From the NCBI GenBank assembly GCA_036924085.1, contig JAVGWX010000002.1, forward strand, positions 44,969,666-45,033,665: a DNA stretch of 64,000 nt, in the 5' to 3' direction. Every line of letters starts with the position of its first letter. The first letter of the stretch is position 1. Shown piece after piece: positions 34,501 to 43,809 of the stretch. The notes under the pieces are model-generated. The model was not told where the DNA came from. It did not search any database and saw only the letters and a program-made list of their open reading frames with translations. A program made the translations under genes and the position numbers. This stretch comes from Ariolimax columbianus. Its lineage: Eukaryota; Mollusca; Gastropoda; Stylommatophora; Arionidae.

Positions 34501-36816
34501 ATTTATTTGGAGGTTCGGGAACATGAAGCCTTCCGCTATGCAGAACTAATTGGAGAGCAGAATGTATGTATGTTATTGCCCACTTTTCTTGGTAATATCT
34601 GAAGAAGCAGATGGAACCATGGAGAAGTGTCATTTGCATGATTTCTTGGCACACCATAGGAACGACAAATGTCATCACCACCTTTTCGCCTTTCAGAAGA
34701 TTTCCTGCACACATACTGCAGCATATGTGTGGGAATGCCTTGTCCAGAATCTTACATCTGAAACAAAGATCATACGCCTTTTTCACTATTGGTGGGATGA
34801 ACCTTTTCTTGCTCGCAAATGTGATAAAAGTTAACTGCACTATAAACAATTACGAGGCATCAATACTGCAGGGATCACTTATGGCGCAGTAAATTGAAGT
34901 CGCTCAAAAGGCTTTACCGACCCAATGAAACATTGCTTATAATTAATCATTGTCAGTAGCGATCATAACACTGAAGTCATGACTCCATTGTATCAGAAAA
35001 TGATACAAATGCCCTTAGGGGTGTTGCATATATCACATGCTAATACAGTATGACACAATATGGAAATAAAAATACAGCATTGCGAAATGGTTATCTGTGT
35101 ACTCGATGCAGAACGAGTCGTTATACATCAAAATATATTTTTCTCCAAAATGAGCCAAATTAACACATTTTATTGCCATTTTCGTGTTCAGGACCAACAA
35201 ATTAGTATAGATCAATGTGCTGTAAATCATGGTCGTCATGGCTACAAGAAATGTTGTAGTTGCAACTAACAAATTCAGGACTAGTGTTTTATTTACTGGC
35301 ACAATTTCTCTTTCCTCCCCACCCCCTAGATTTGCACATTTAGAATTCATATTTTCAAGAACAATTTTCTCCTGACATGTTACACAATTGTGCAAGGAAC
35401 TTGTCATTCTACAATATACTTGGCTCCTACACTTTTTTCCTGGTTCCTGAATATTCTCAACAAATTTGTCAATACTATCTATGATATGATATTAATGTTA
35501 AAAATATGTATTATCAAATATTTTTTTTTTTTTAATGTTTCTATTCACATCATGGGTATTACTATCATTACCACAGTCCATTTCTTATGTGTTACAGTCG
35601 GAATAGAACGTTTGTTGAATATCTATTTGTAATCCAGATGTGTGGCTTGGCTTCGTTCATTCTCAATCTCCCACTACCAAACACTGAAAGGGCTTAAGTA
35701 GCAGAATGTAGTCCAGAGAACAGTGTGCGTTGTGTCGTAGTTTACAGCTTATCTGCGATATTTGCACCTTTCGGCCAAACACATCCGACTTCAGCAAGCA
35801 TTTTTTGAGTACCGGGTTAGCATTCTCTCTTCGATCCCTTCTCCTTAGCCAGTCTGCCCTGCTGCAGCTTGTTATCCAGGATCACCGCAATGAGGTGTAA
35901 AAGGGTCTTGGCAGCTTTGGTTCGCTGACCCTGACGCTAGCAGTCAGCTATGGGTCGCTGACCACTTCAGCTCATGCGCTGCTCAGCATCTTGATCCCAT
36001 CCAGATTTGTGATCATTGATCTGTGGTCTGATCAAAACATTTCTTGGTCTTGAAATTCAATGTCAAAAGTGAAAAAATCACCACGTTGATTATACAAACC
36101 TACCAGAAATAACTTTATACTAAACTACGGTTGTGCACACTTTAGATAATTGACCATCTTGTAGTTGTCATAAAAAACTGAAATTCTGTAATTTAAATAA
36201 CAGAACATGATGAATGTATTAGAAGTCAGTTTCGATCTGATCAGACCAAAATTGGCAACTTGCAAGCAGCAAGCACTTGGTGCTACAAGCTGAAATGGGT
36301 TAAGAGACATATTCATGAAATATTTTGCCCTTATGCCTGCTTTGAAGGGGATTGTACTGTTTACACATTTTGTCCTTCACTAAATTAATAAAAGAATGTC
36401 TGATACGTGTCAGTACAGTACCATATGGGTCTCACTTTCAATATGAGGATGTAAATGCAAGTCTATTGGGGCGATGCAATGACATATTACATAATAAAGC
36501 CTGCTGCAGTGTCTTTGCTTCAGGTATGAGTTGACCATTATGTTCATAAAAGTATGAGTTTGTGCACGATGAAGATTGTACGAGATTGGATGCAACTGAG
36601 AAGATTATTTACTTTATTAGAGGTAATATAAACAGACGTTCATAGGTCAGAAATCTCTTGTAGTTATACTATATATTTCTAATTGCTCTTCAGTAGTTCC
36701 CCGTGACATAAAAATTCAACGCGCATACATTTTGTCTTTCAGGAGGTATGCAAGGTTACAATATGGGTGGAGGTTACGGTGATGGAATGATGGGAAACAA
36801 CTACACAGCATTTTGA
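19511..36816 (+). CDS. HNRNPH1: hnRNP H/F family RNA-binding protein, copy 1 (complete, nine coding exons)
   Basis: hnRNP H/F proteins are nuclear splicing and polyadenylation regulators that bind G-runs in pre-mRNA through quasi-RRMs. Joining the nine exons gives 1374 nt (457 codons plus stop), close to vertebrate hnRNP H1. qRRM1 spans about residues 7-82 ([22 protein letters not shown]). qRRM2 spans about 109-185 ([29 protein letters not shown]). qRRM3 spans about 297-372 ([23 protein letters not shown]). Gly-rich linkers lie at about 195-295 and a Gly/Tyr/Asn-rich tail at about 375-457. All junctions are GT-AG and phases are consistent throughout. The acceptor six bases before the ATG implies a separate upstream 5' UTR exon, which I could not place. 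Introns 4, 6 and 8 are long or repeat-bearing. A 6-nt donor choice at exon 8 changes the length to 459 residues. H versus F orthology cannot be settled by eye. Confidence 0.95.
20345..20500 (+). CDS. HNRNPH1: hnRNP H copy 1, exon 2
   Basis: Encodes the rest of qRRM1 ([26 protein letters not shown]). Acceptor TTGTGACCAG, donor GTTAGT. 156 nt, phase 1 in and out. Confidence 0.93.
20655..20880 (-). repeat. SINE-B/Repeat C-like copy in intron 2
   Basis: Contains TTAACCAGACTCCATTAGTG, CAGCCTGTTTCCAGGG, GGGTCTTGATCAGCTGTGG and CAGCTATGAGTTGCTGACTG. This is the head-side module order of SINE-B, diverged. Confidence 0.65.
21289..21438 (+). CDS. HNRNPH1: hnRNP H copy 1, exon 3
   Basis: Encodes the inter-RRM linker ([17 protein letters not shown]) and the start of qRRM2 ([20 protein letters not shown]). 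The donor is GTACCA, weaker than the GTAAGA of the paralogue. Confidence 0.93.
21837..21975 (+). CDS. HNRNPH1: hnRNP H copy 1, exon 4 (qRRM2, G-run flanked)
   Basis: Encodes the second half of qRRM2 ([32 protein letters not shown]). 139 nt, so skipping would shift the frame. The acceptor is GGTCGGGTGGGGGTTGTAG and the donor is GTGGGG, both G-rich. A Val replaces the Glu found in the paralogue at LxIVPNG. Confidence 0.92.
22000..22290. other. hnRNP H intron 4, untyped AT-rich part
   Basis: Nothing recognised. Confidence 0.4.
22440..22770 (+). repeat. Repeat C, nearly full length, in intron 4
   Basis: Head CCACAATGAGTAGGTTTACT, middle GCTAATGAAGGTGG and GATCCACATCTCGTC, end GCGGTCTTGGTCAATAT and CTGGTCAGTATGTTG. 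Best continuous copy with 54035-54375. Confidence 0.8.
22780..22990 (+). repeat. Divergent SINE-B-like copy in intron 4
   Basis: CTGACCAAGACCCT, then GAAGAGAGAAGGCAAACCTG, then CCAGCTGAAATCAGTTG and GCAGCCTCACTGTAAAC. Lies head-to-head with the preceding Repeat C. Confidence 0.6.
23060..23600 (+). repeat. Repeat F, longest copy
   Basis: AT-rich interspersed sequence with landmarks AATTAAACTATCAATGACAT, GGTGGAAATTGGAGAGG, ATGCCTGATCAAATAAATC and CAGAAGTCTGTTTTGACT. Landmarks recur in the same order at 29520-30140, 35470-36320 and 59410-59560. No coding capacity seen. Confidence 0.6.
23820..24610 (-). pseudogene. RNase H LINE relic in hnRNP H intron 4
   Basis: The minus strand shows DGSALKSL...EDF, a PVWFSDSKS-less decayed middle, [15 protein letters not shown] (near 24215) and a Cys/His tail containing HPCEEYK. 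Order fits the end of an RNase H-bearing LINE. Strongly decayed; a T17 run lies at 24310-24326. Confidence 0.5.
24732..24889 (+). mobile_element. SINE-B short form, TSD-flanked
   Basis: A 158-bp element starting just before GCCGAAGACGGATGTGTCGG and ending in a GAAGAAGAA tail. TSDs are AGCAATGAAG (24722-24731) and AGCAATGAGG (24890-24899), one mismatch. Its 5' boundary matches the short copies at 56142 and 57230. Confidence 0.85.
24900..26740. other. hnRNP H intron 4, mostly untyped
   Basis: 25440-25690 (GGAACATGGGCCC..., CCATGCAAAACC) resembles 37790-38035 weakly and may be a diverged repeat. No other feature recognised. Confidence 0.4.
26743..26933 (+). CDS. HNRNPH1: hnRNP H copy 1, exon 5
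   Basis: Starts with [13 protein letters not shown], which closes qRRM2, then a Gly/Met/Arg-rich linker ([29 protein letters not shown]). Acceptor TTGTTCTTCAG, donor GTGCAC (non-optimal). 191 nt. Confidence 0.92.
27130..27850 (-). pseudogene. LINE relic in hnRNP H intron 5
   Basis: The minus strand gives [20 protein letters not shown] with ITNAEVL, and then [18 protein letters not shown]. These are the C-terminal RT blocks also found at 9940-10385. Several frames, dead. Confidence 0.7.
27851..28940. other. hnRNP H intron 5, untyped
   Basis: AT-rich; nothing recognised. Confidence 0.4.
28942..29165 (+). CDS. HNRNPH1: hnRNP H copy 1, exon 6
   Basis: An acidic/Tyr stretch ([14 protein letters not shown]), a Gly-rich segment and the start of qRRM3 ([19 protein letters not shown]). 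Acceptor ATTGTTGCAG, donor GTAAGA, ends in phase 0. Confidence 0.93.
29520..30140 (+). repeat. Repeat F, interrupted by SINE-A
   Basis: Landmarks ACACAATTAAACTGTCTATG, CTGGCATGTGTTCAACATCC, TCTAATCAAATAATAAATCG on the left and AATTCTGCAAACTAAATGAC on the right of the SINE-A at 29773-29981. Confidence 0.55.
29773..29981 (-). mobile_element. SINE-A, antisense, TSD-flanked
   Basis: Tail on the left, head on the right (CAGCACCTTCTGGTTGTGAG, CCCACGCCGTCC). TSDs are CAAATGTCTA (29763-29772) and CAAATGTTTA (29982-29991), one mismatch. Confidence 0.8.
30200..30335 (+). CDS. HNRNPH1: hnRNP H copy 1, exon 7
   Basis: Core of qRRM3: [38 protein letters not shown]. Acceptor ATATTTTGCAG, donor GTAAGC. 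Confidence 0.93.
30582..30800 (+). CDS. HNRNPH1: hnRNP H copy 1, exon 8
   Basis: Closes qRRM3 ([11 protein letters not shown]) and carries most of the Gly/Asn/Tyr-rich tail ([20 protein letters not shown]). Two donors 6 nt apart are possible: GTAGAA after 30800 or GTACGT after 30806. Both stay in frame with exon 9. Failure to splice would add only six codons (RSTYPV or similar) before a stop. Confidence 0.85.
30807..31625. other. hnRNP H intron 8, 5' part
   Basis: AT-rich with no recognised repeat; a decayed antisense LINE segment is possible near 31230-31530 but is not supported by a clear motif. Confidence 0.35.
31632..31878 (-). mobile_element. SINE-A with intact-looking Pol III boxes
   Basis: Best-preserved SINE-A head. 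Read on the minus strand, the A box is TGGTCTAGTGG (complement of 31856-31866) and the B box is GGTTCGATCCC (complement of 31820-31830), with a GGCTCAC...GCC anticodon-arm-like segment between. Body has GGCGCAAAATAAAAACC. These boxes identify a tRNA-derived SINE. Confidence 0.88.
31880..33630. other. hnRNP H intron 8, untyped
   Basis: 31895-31975 resembles 56595-56690 (ACCTTTTCAG..., TGTGGAG..., TTGACCTG), an untyped shared repeat. No other feature recognised. Confidence 0.4.
33632..33850 (+). mobile_element. SINE-A in hnRNP H intron 8
   Basis: Head AGTGGTTAAGTGGCACGGC and B box GTTCGATTCCC, body GAAGTCGGATGCACTGGGCC and GGCGCAAAATAAAAACC, end ATAAGGCAAACGAGAAAG. No convincing TSD. Confidence 0.82.
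33855..34850 (-). pseudogene. Relic of a multicopy uncharacterised animal protein family
   Basis: Minus-strand pieces in order: [20 protein letters not shown] and CC..C (34790 down to about 34700, a Cys-rich finger), then [12 protein letters not shown] and [19 protein letters not shown]. Next come [13 protein letters not shown] (about 34350), [12 protein letters not shown] with [12 protein letters not shown] (about 34230-34150), and [11 protein letters not shown] (33974-33942). I recall this order from a repeated, unnamed family present in insects, cnidarians and molluscs, often suspected to be mobile-element derived. Here it is broken by frameshifts, a deletion after SDDDGG and a repeat insertion at about 34005-34130. 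It sits antisense inside hnRNP H intron 8. Not a working gene. Confidence 0.7.
34005..34135 (+). repeat. SINE-B-like fragment
   Basis: AGCAGCCAGCAACTCATAGC, TGACCAAGATCC and GGGAAGGCAAAC follow the order seen at 22370-22440 and 5580-5680. Confidence 0.5.
34860..35470. other. Untyped part of hnRNP H intron 8
   Basis: An open frame on the minus strand (35033-35407) has low-complexity hydrophobic composition and no family match; treated as chance. Confidence 0.4.
35470..36320 (+). repeat. Repeat F, interrupted by SINE-B
   Basis: Diverged landmarks on both sides of the SINE (TTGTTGAATATC..., TCTGATCAAAACATTTCTTG, TTAGAAGTCAGTTTCGATCT). Weaker than the 23060 copy. Confidence 0.45.
35646..35999 (-). 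mobile_element. SINE-B full length, TSD-flanked
   Basis: Antisense 354-bp copy from CGTTCATTCTCAATCTCCCA to the 5' end GCTCAGCATCTTGATCCC. Flanks ATCCAGATGTGTG (from 35633) and ATCCAGATTTGTG (from about 36000) differ at one base. Confidence 0.88.
36743..36816 (+). CDS. HNRNPH1: hnRNP H copy 1, exon 9 (terminal coding)
   Basis: Acceptor TTTTGTCTTTCAG, then [20 protein letters not shown] and YTAF before TGA at 36814-36816. Its Gly/Tyr composition continues the exon 8 tail, supporting the link across a 5.9-kb intron. Confidence 0.85.
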
Positions 36817-38310
36817 ACAGCCTTGTTATGGCTATCCTGCTACTGGACATTTTATATTGAATGGATTCCGTCATTATCTCCCCACTGCTCAACGGTTGTC
36901 ATAATTAATTAATTTCTTTAATAATGGTGTAGGTCAGGGCATGTTTAGCTGTTGGGGGTTTTTTTCAGCCATTTTGCTTTTTTACTTTATATTCTAACAT
37001 TGATCATAGTAATTTCTGTTGTAACCTTACCATGTAAAAACAAAACCATTGCTATAAAACTGCACTGCAAATGACTAGACTATCATGCATTCATACATAT
37101 CAGAAACAGATGCAAACACTGGCTTATGTGTCCTGATATACCAAAAAAAAGACTTTTGGTTGTAACCATAAGTATAGTAAACTTTTGAAACTAACTCAAC
37201 AACAGTGTTGGACCAATGTTTCAACAAATGTAGTGACTGGGAAAGTTAAGTTATGCGTCAGACCAGCTAACATGTCTTGTCTGTTTAATTATTGAATTTT
37301 ATGGAAATAAATCTACCAGTAATGCCCACAATGTCGCGACATTTATGCTTTGCAATTACAACTAGCTATGAGTATAAATAATAACACTCATGTATTTATT
37401 AAAATCTTTCTTACACACAAGAATGATTTGACATAATTTTGGTTCAAATCCTCAAACTTTTCAGTACAGTAGGGCTACATTTATGAGGGAGGTGATACTT
37501 CAGACTTCCTCCAAAATTTAGAACATAACCTAATACACAACCTCCAGCCCCCATAGCCCTAGTAAAACATGCAGTAAAAGAACCTACTACAGATAGCCTG
37601 AAGCTGATCGACAGTAGACATGCACCTGCCTGTTTGAATACCAAGTAAATGCAACTGCAGATTATAGGGGGTATCTTGAGTATTTTCATTTGATAGACAT
37701 TAGCATCATTTTGTTTTCTTCTTTTTATTGTTTTAATGTGAACAGAGGCATCTCTTGCAAATTTGTATTATGTGATTGTAAACCTCCTTCTTTCCTTTCT
37801 TTGTCTGCTGCAGTAGGAACATGGGACTATCATTATGGTTGACCTCTTTGTAGGTAACCTGCTGTGAAGTATTTATGTGCCCTTGCAGTGGTGGTTTCTT
37901 TAGCATATTTTTGATCCTGTGTTTGCCAGCCCCATGCACAACCTTATCTTAGTTGCCTTTAATGACAATAATCCAGAGTAATGAGGCCATCTGTCCACAG
38001 TGGGAGTTCTGAACCACTGTTGCATTAAACATCACTGTTTTATATAGGTTTTAATAATTAGCTTGTTCAAACATTATTTTTTCTAATTGATAGATCATGA
38101 ATCTTTTTGGTGTTGTTTCACTGAACAAATAGGGCAGATTTCAGTTCTATGATTGTGATTCCATAATCCTGTTTAGCTCCTTTACACCATATGCTTTGAA
38201 CGAAATGTATCCTGGACTCCTAATTACATGGAGATATCTCACTTTCACCCTCACATACACTTTTTGAAATGATTTATTTCAATTTCTTAATATGCCCTCA
38301 TACAGGAAAA
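36817..38310. other. hnRNP H 3' UTR and downstream spacer
   Basis: Contains the poly(A) signal at 37306. 37775-38035 may be a diverged repeat shared with 25440-25690. Nothing else recognised. Confidence 0.5.
37306..37311 (+). terminator. Poly(A) signal of hnRNP H copy 1
   Basis: AATAAA 490 bp after the stop codon. It is the first canonical hexamer I found in the 3' UTR. Confidence 0.65.
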
Positions 38311-38319
38311 TAGTTAGCA

Positions 38320-39115
38320 ACGAGGGAGCATTAATTGATGGTTTCGAGGTGTACGACGGGCGAGACAGGGATGCCTTCTCTCACCATTCCTGTTCTTGTT
38401 GGCTGTAGATTGGATATTGAAGACTTCCTTCAATTGAGGGGAAGAGAACAATGGACACTGTGGTTGCAATTGGAGAACCTGGATTGTGAAACTGATCTCG
38501 AATTTTTGTCACACAGTCATAGCTAAATGCAAGAGTGAAAGAACAACCAGACAAATTGGGACTGAATATCAGCATGAGAAAACCCAAACTTCATTTAACA
38601 AATAACCCATTATGCTAGAGGGATAACCATTGGAAGAAGTGGATGTCTTTACCTATTTAGGCAGCACAATTGATTCATCATGGGGTGAAGACCAGAATTG
38701 GAAAGTAGAGACTGTCATTCCTAACTTTAGACAACATGGATATCCAGAAAAATCATATTCACACCAAAGTTGAAATATTCAACACCAGCGTCAAAGTCAG
38801 TGCTGTTGTATGGAGCCGAAACACGAGCAGCCAAGGCGATACAACAGAGACTCCTGTCCTTTATTAACAGATACCTGCGAAGGATAATAGATATAAAGTG
38901 GCAGGACATGGTGAGAAATAAGCCAACAACAGCAACTAGAACATACGCGGAGAAATGCACCATCCAACATAGCCGGGTAGACCTAATAATAGAGTGAGAA
39001 GACACCACGATTAAATCGTTATACCTGGAGAAAGGCAGAAAGAGTAAATCAGGACTGTGTGTGCTGGCAAGTTGCAGTCAATGGCCTATACACCAAGAGA
39101 AGCAATGAACTTTGA
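38320..39115 (+). pseudogene. RTE-like LINE ORF2 relic
   Basis: Fragments in order: TGETGMPSLTIPVL-like, REQWTLWLQLENLD with DLEFLSH (an eroded FADDLALLSH), KLGLNIS..K.K, FTYLGSTIDSSWG-like, TKVEIFNTSVKVS and LLYGAETRA. Frames change repeatedly. Confidence 0.75.
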
Positions 39116-39204
39116 TTGATTAGATATAATTTAAAGTAATAACAAATTACGCTGAACAATAAAATGGCTAAAACTTCCAGAAACATATTACTTTATATCA
39201 GTTT

Positions 39205-39620
39205 CCAATTATTATCATGTTCAGTTCAAGTGTCATCTCCATATCGAAGGTTGACTGTAATGGATCTCCTTTCACCATCTCTTGCATTTGTGGTGCAATT
39301 TGTCTGACTTTTCCCTGTCCATCTTTTGATATTATCCTACCACTTTTAGCATTCTCTACCTCTGGCATGTTTGCCCTCCACCTTTCCTTCCAGTATTGTT
39401 TTCAGCCAGGTGTCTATTGATGTAACCAAATTATCTTTTATAATTTTGTTCAACAATTGTCTTTCTTCCTTAATTTGTCCTGAACTTCTATGTTTTAATT
39501 ATTTTCTAAGTGATGCGCTACACTTTTCTATATATGCACATTTCAAGGGCATCAGTTCTCTTCTCCAACTGTTTGTTCGTTGTCCATGTGGTAATGACAA
39601 TAAGGACAAATATACATAAC
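39205..39620 (-). pseudogene. LINE ORF2 C-terminal relic
   Basis: Minus strand reads VEGKHARGR, DNIKRWTGKSQTNCTTNARD and ITVNLRYGDDT before a stop. This matches the typical end of an RTE-type ORF2 on the opposite strand to the preceding relic. Confidence 0.6.
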
Positions 39621-39624
39621 ACTT

Positions 39625-41085
39625 GATAACAAGAGCATACGCCTGCTACAATGACAGCATGCCATTTCCCAGGATGAACATCTTGCGCAAGCATTTTGTG
39701 TGTACCGATAGCACACACTCACCAAAGTAAAAACAATGAAGGAAAGTCAAGCATAGACACAAAATACAAACTGGAATTGACCTCTTGGTAACACCAACAT
39801 GAAGTGCCCTGTCCAGCCACACAAATGGAAGAATACCAGAAGCTGAGCAGTTTCACAAGAACTATGCCTATCGCCAGAAGGTTTAATCAATTATCATTCA
39901 GAATCTGATTATAATGAACAAATATTCAACACAACGTTTTTTATGGAGATTTAAATATGTTTGTTACATTTTATCAAATTGAAATGACTTTCTATACCTG
40001 AAATATAGTGTCATTGTCTGTTGCACAAATTGGTAAAAACACATTGAGCATTCATTGTCTCTACAGAAAATTCACAAAACTTGAATAAATATTCAAGCTC
40101 AACTATTTTAGGAAAAGGCTTCTTCCTCTGAGGTTAGATAAGTGGAACACTTTGTATGGCACTAGACACCAGCTGATAAACAAATGCAGATACTATTACA
40201 TGGTGTTGGGCTGAAGGGCGAGATCCTGAATGCTGCTGGATCCGTAACAACAAATAATAATAATTTAAATTGTCATTTGTTGCTAGCTGTTCTGTACAAG
40301 TGACCACCATTTGTCTTTGCGGTGATGGGACTGTCATTTTGAAATTATATACCCGTTATTATTTTAATTCACCTTGTCTAATTCACTTTCACTACTACTA
40401 CTGTCCTTTTCATCACCATTTAGCACATTTTTCCTATCCTGAAACTAGGCACTGAGTGTAGTAAAAGCTGGATTTTTATTTTTTTCTCATTTTGTCCAGT
40501 TTTCAAAAATTCTTTCACAAGCATGCCAGAATTCATATTTTGTCATCCATTTAAATTACAATATGTAACATTATTTTACAATTTAAACAAATCTAATTTC
40601 TGTTTTTGAAAATACAAGTAAAACTGAGGGGATTTTGCGTCTGACTGGCACTACAGAATGTGTTAGGGTGTAAGCACATTCAAATTTGATAGGCTACTTT
40701 GACAGCGTTATTGTATAAAGGGTTATGTTCTTGTTGTATTTTGTGTTATTGTAAATAACTAAATATTCTCTTTCCATAATTTTATGTTCAAAACTCCTTT
40801 ACATGTGTCCAATTTATTTGACTAATAAATTGAGGAAAAAAATGTGGATATGTTGTTTACTATTTCTTAGCATTGCTAATAGGCATGTTGAAAATGAAGT
40901 GACAATTATGCCATTTAAGTTTATCATGTGGAATGCGTTGAAAAACACATTTCGATCATGCCAAGTAGTTGGTATTAGTACTGTAGGAACAGTCACCATA
41001 CCTTTGTGTTCATTCGTCACTCTATATCTGAAGTTCTGCACTGCACAGGTCTGGCATTGTAGAACATAGGTCAGTTGATGATGGT
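39625..41085. other. Untyped spacer
   Basis: AT-rich; several chance open frames, no motif. Confidence 0.4.
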
Positions 41086-41089
41086 TGCT

Positions 41090-41935
41090 TGTTGGGTGAC
41101 CCTTTTCAGTTACATTTCTTCTGGCTAGAAACTTTGTACCATATTTTACATTTCTTTTTTGCGTTCAGGATCTTTGGTCATGTTCTAACTGCAGGCCAGT
41201 CATCATGGAAGTCTATAGACTTCACCGAATCAGAGCAGCTGACCCACTGCTTTTTTTTTTCTCAGCTCCACCCTTGGCGAGGTCTGGTATCTCATTTCAT
41301 AATAGTGGGCATTTATCGGTATGTGAGATCGCCAGTATAGATGTTCTACTAGTCTGCAGTGACCCGTTCTCATGCGAAATAAGGTGGTTTGTTGGTTTCT
41401 TTTGAGTTGGTGAATTTGGTCTGGTCAACTGCTTGTGTTCATGTCTTCTCTCCCTTTGTGTATATACTGATTTCTGATGATGTTCTTAATCTCTCTGTAT
41501 GGTACTAGATTAAATTATGCTTTTTTACTGCCACCTTTTACTAGAGCGTCAGCTCTCTTGTTTTCTGTAATTCCGTAATGGGAGGGTAGCCATTTGAGCG
41601 CTATTGTTGAGGATCTCTAGTTTTCCTTATTTCTGATAACACCTGTTCATGTTTGTTTTCTGTATTACCTCTATTAGAAATCTGCAGTCTCAAGACTATT
41701 TTTGTTGGTAGTTCTGCCTCAAGTATTCTAAGTGCTCACAGGAGGGCCATAGATTCTGCTCTAAGGTTTTTGCACATCCCTGTTGGTAAAGCCTCTTCTG
41801 CTTTATTTCTTGGATTGATTTATTGTCTTCCACAGACTTGGATAAATGGGGAAACTGCATTTTGTATCCCTGCCAAGTCCCCTGCTGCTTATTTATCTGG
41901 CACACTAACACTTTTACATATCTACAACTGATACA
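41090..41935 (-). pseudogene. RNase H LINE relic
   Basis: Minus strand gives LRAESMALL, ALRILEAELP and WLPSHYGITENKRADALVK, an RNase H C-terminal block. The flanks are eroded. Confidence 0.6.
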
Positions 41936-41939
41936 TATC

Positions 41940-43220
41940 ATATTTATCTTCATGATCCGTTCCTCAGCGTAGCTGTGGGTCCCAACTTCGTCTTCAGAGG
42001 ACCCTGTTTTGGGCCACCGAAGTCCAGTGTGTGGTAAGTATTCCTCTAGAAGCATCTAGGATGTTGTAGTGTGCAGCAAGGGAGTCAAACCAATGCATTG
42101 GAGGTCTTCCCCACTGTCTCTTCTTGGGGCACCAGACTTCTGTTACTATGCTCAATTGTTTCGTCAAAAATATTACTTGCCATCTATGTTTCGCCTTGTC
42201 TGCATGGATTACTGCATCATTCACCAGGCACAATCATCTTGTCTTAATTGTGGAGACCTTGCAAACATTGGTTCTAGGGAGTGATTTTGACCAAGTATTT
42301 CAAGGGAGGCCTGGGTTACTCAATTTGTCCTCTAGTAATTTTGTTAGTGTCCATGTCTCATCACCGTAGCACATCGCAGGGAGTACAGTGAAGTTGAAGT
42401 TGGAGGCTCGTAGGTTCTGGTCATGGTAACCATCCAGAACCGTGTTAATAGACGAGACAAGTGCAAAGCGATTGCAAAACAATTTGGTATTCGAGACATT
42501 TATCTCCAAGTCCCAAACCTGCCCTCTCCATTGAGTAGCTGCATCATTTGGTTGGCTTCTGCTGCTGACTGAGCACTATGTCATTGGCAAATCGAAGATC
42601 ATTGAGGCGTTTGCCGTCAATAAGGATGCCAAAGGTGTCCCAGATGCATCGACTGATTCCAAACGTGCGGAGAAGAGGTTCGGTGAGATAGGATCCCCCT
42701 TCTGAATTGTTACCACGATTGAACGTTGGAAGGGACTAAATGTGGTAGTGCAGTTCATATAACTGTTGGCAACAATTCTGATTTAACCAAGATCTACACC
42801 TTGTTCCAACAGTGAACCCCAGACAAAATGTGGTTGTACCGAATCAAACGCATTTTTATAAGTTGATAAAGGTGAATATCAAGGGCGTCTAGAACTCTCA
42901 GGCTGCCTCAATAAAGCGGCAGCAGGTTGAAATATGGTCAATTGTGCTGTACGAAAGTCTGCCTGTTCAACTGGTTGCGATTTGTTGAGAGTGGTGAGGA
43001 CTCTATCAAGAATGCATTTTGTAAACAACTTTTAAGTGACCGGGAGAAGAGTAATTGGATGATAGTTTCCGAGATCCTCTTTATCTACTTCCTTGAGTAA
43101 GAGTATTGTCCTCGAGTTGTGCAAGTGGCAGGTGTTTCTCCTGAGTGAAGGTAACCTGTAAATCGTTGGGCTATGGCTTGGTAAAGGGGTGGTCCGGATG
43201 ATCTTCACTTGGTTACATAT
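41940..43220 (-). pseudogene. RTE-like LINE ORF2 relic (RT to C-terminus)
   Basis: Minus strand, from right to left: QKGDPISPNLFSARLE (RT motif), NDIVLSAAEANQMMQLL, INVSNTKLF, LPAMCYGDETWTLTKLLEDK and KRQWGRPPMHWFDSL. Order is correct for an RTE-type ORF2, with stops between blocks. Confidence 0.75.
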
Positions 43221-43800
43221 ACAATAAGCTACTGAATTTATTTAGATGTATGTATCGAAAAACCTAAGATCCATTGAATTTAAAGGCTGCCAAACAATTG
43301 GCTGTAGCAGTGCCATATCATCATTACGACTTTCTTTTTTGTCATAGTCTAAATCGAACGTGCATTCAATATCCAAATCTACGAGAGGGCTTCAACTAAA
43401 AAAAAGTGGGATAGAAATGAGAAAAACCATGCCTTTGTACTGTAGCTTATTAATATGGTTGCTAAGGCTATCAAGAGTGTCCTGCTATCACTTTGCAGAT
43501 GAACGTCATAATTGCAATTAAAAGATGGCTTTTTTAAGCAGCGAAGGGGTGAACATATAGAAATTCATCAACGATTAAAGGTCCAATGTGGTCTTGTATG
43601 CATTTCACTTCAGCAAGTGTGTGAGTGAGCAGGACATTTTTTTATGTTGTGAGATAGACTGTTCCATAAAGCAGGCGCACCAAGTAATGACTCCAGCGTC
43701 AATTGCAGTGGTTGATCGCCTCGTAAAGAAAAATCACCAATTGACTGAATGAAATTGATGCATATCTGGACATCAGTCTAGGTTCAGCACACCACATAAC
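43221..43800. other. Untyped; possible eroded Repeat F
   Basis: 43300-43400 has AATCGAACGTGCATTCAATA followed by CCAAATCTACG, loosely like Repeat F. Otherwise nothing recognised. Confidence 0.3.
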
Positions 43801-43809
43801 GTAATTTCA

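Noticed and set aside
34406..34849. A 147-codon open frame as a real gene
   Set aside because: It is one piece of a broken family copy; later blocks lie in other frames and a deletion and repeats interrupt it.
35033..35407. Minus-strand 124-codon frame with hydrophobic stretches
   Set aside because: No recognisable domain, no repeat support, AT-rich composition; most likely chance.
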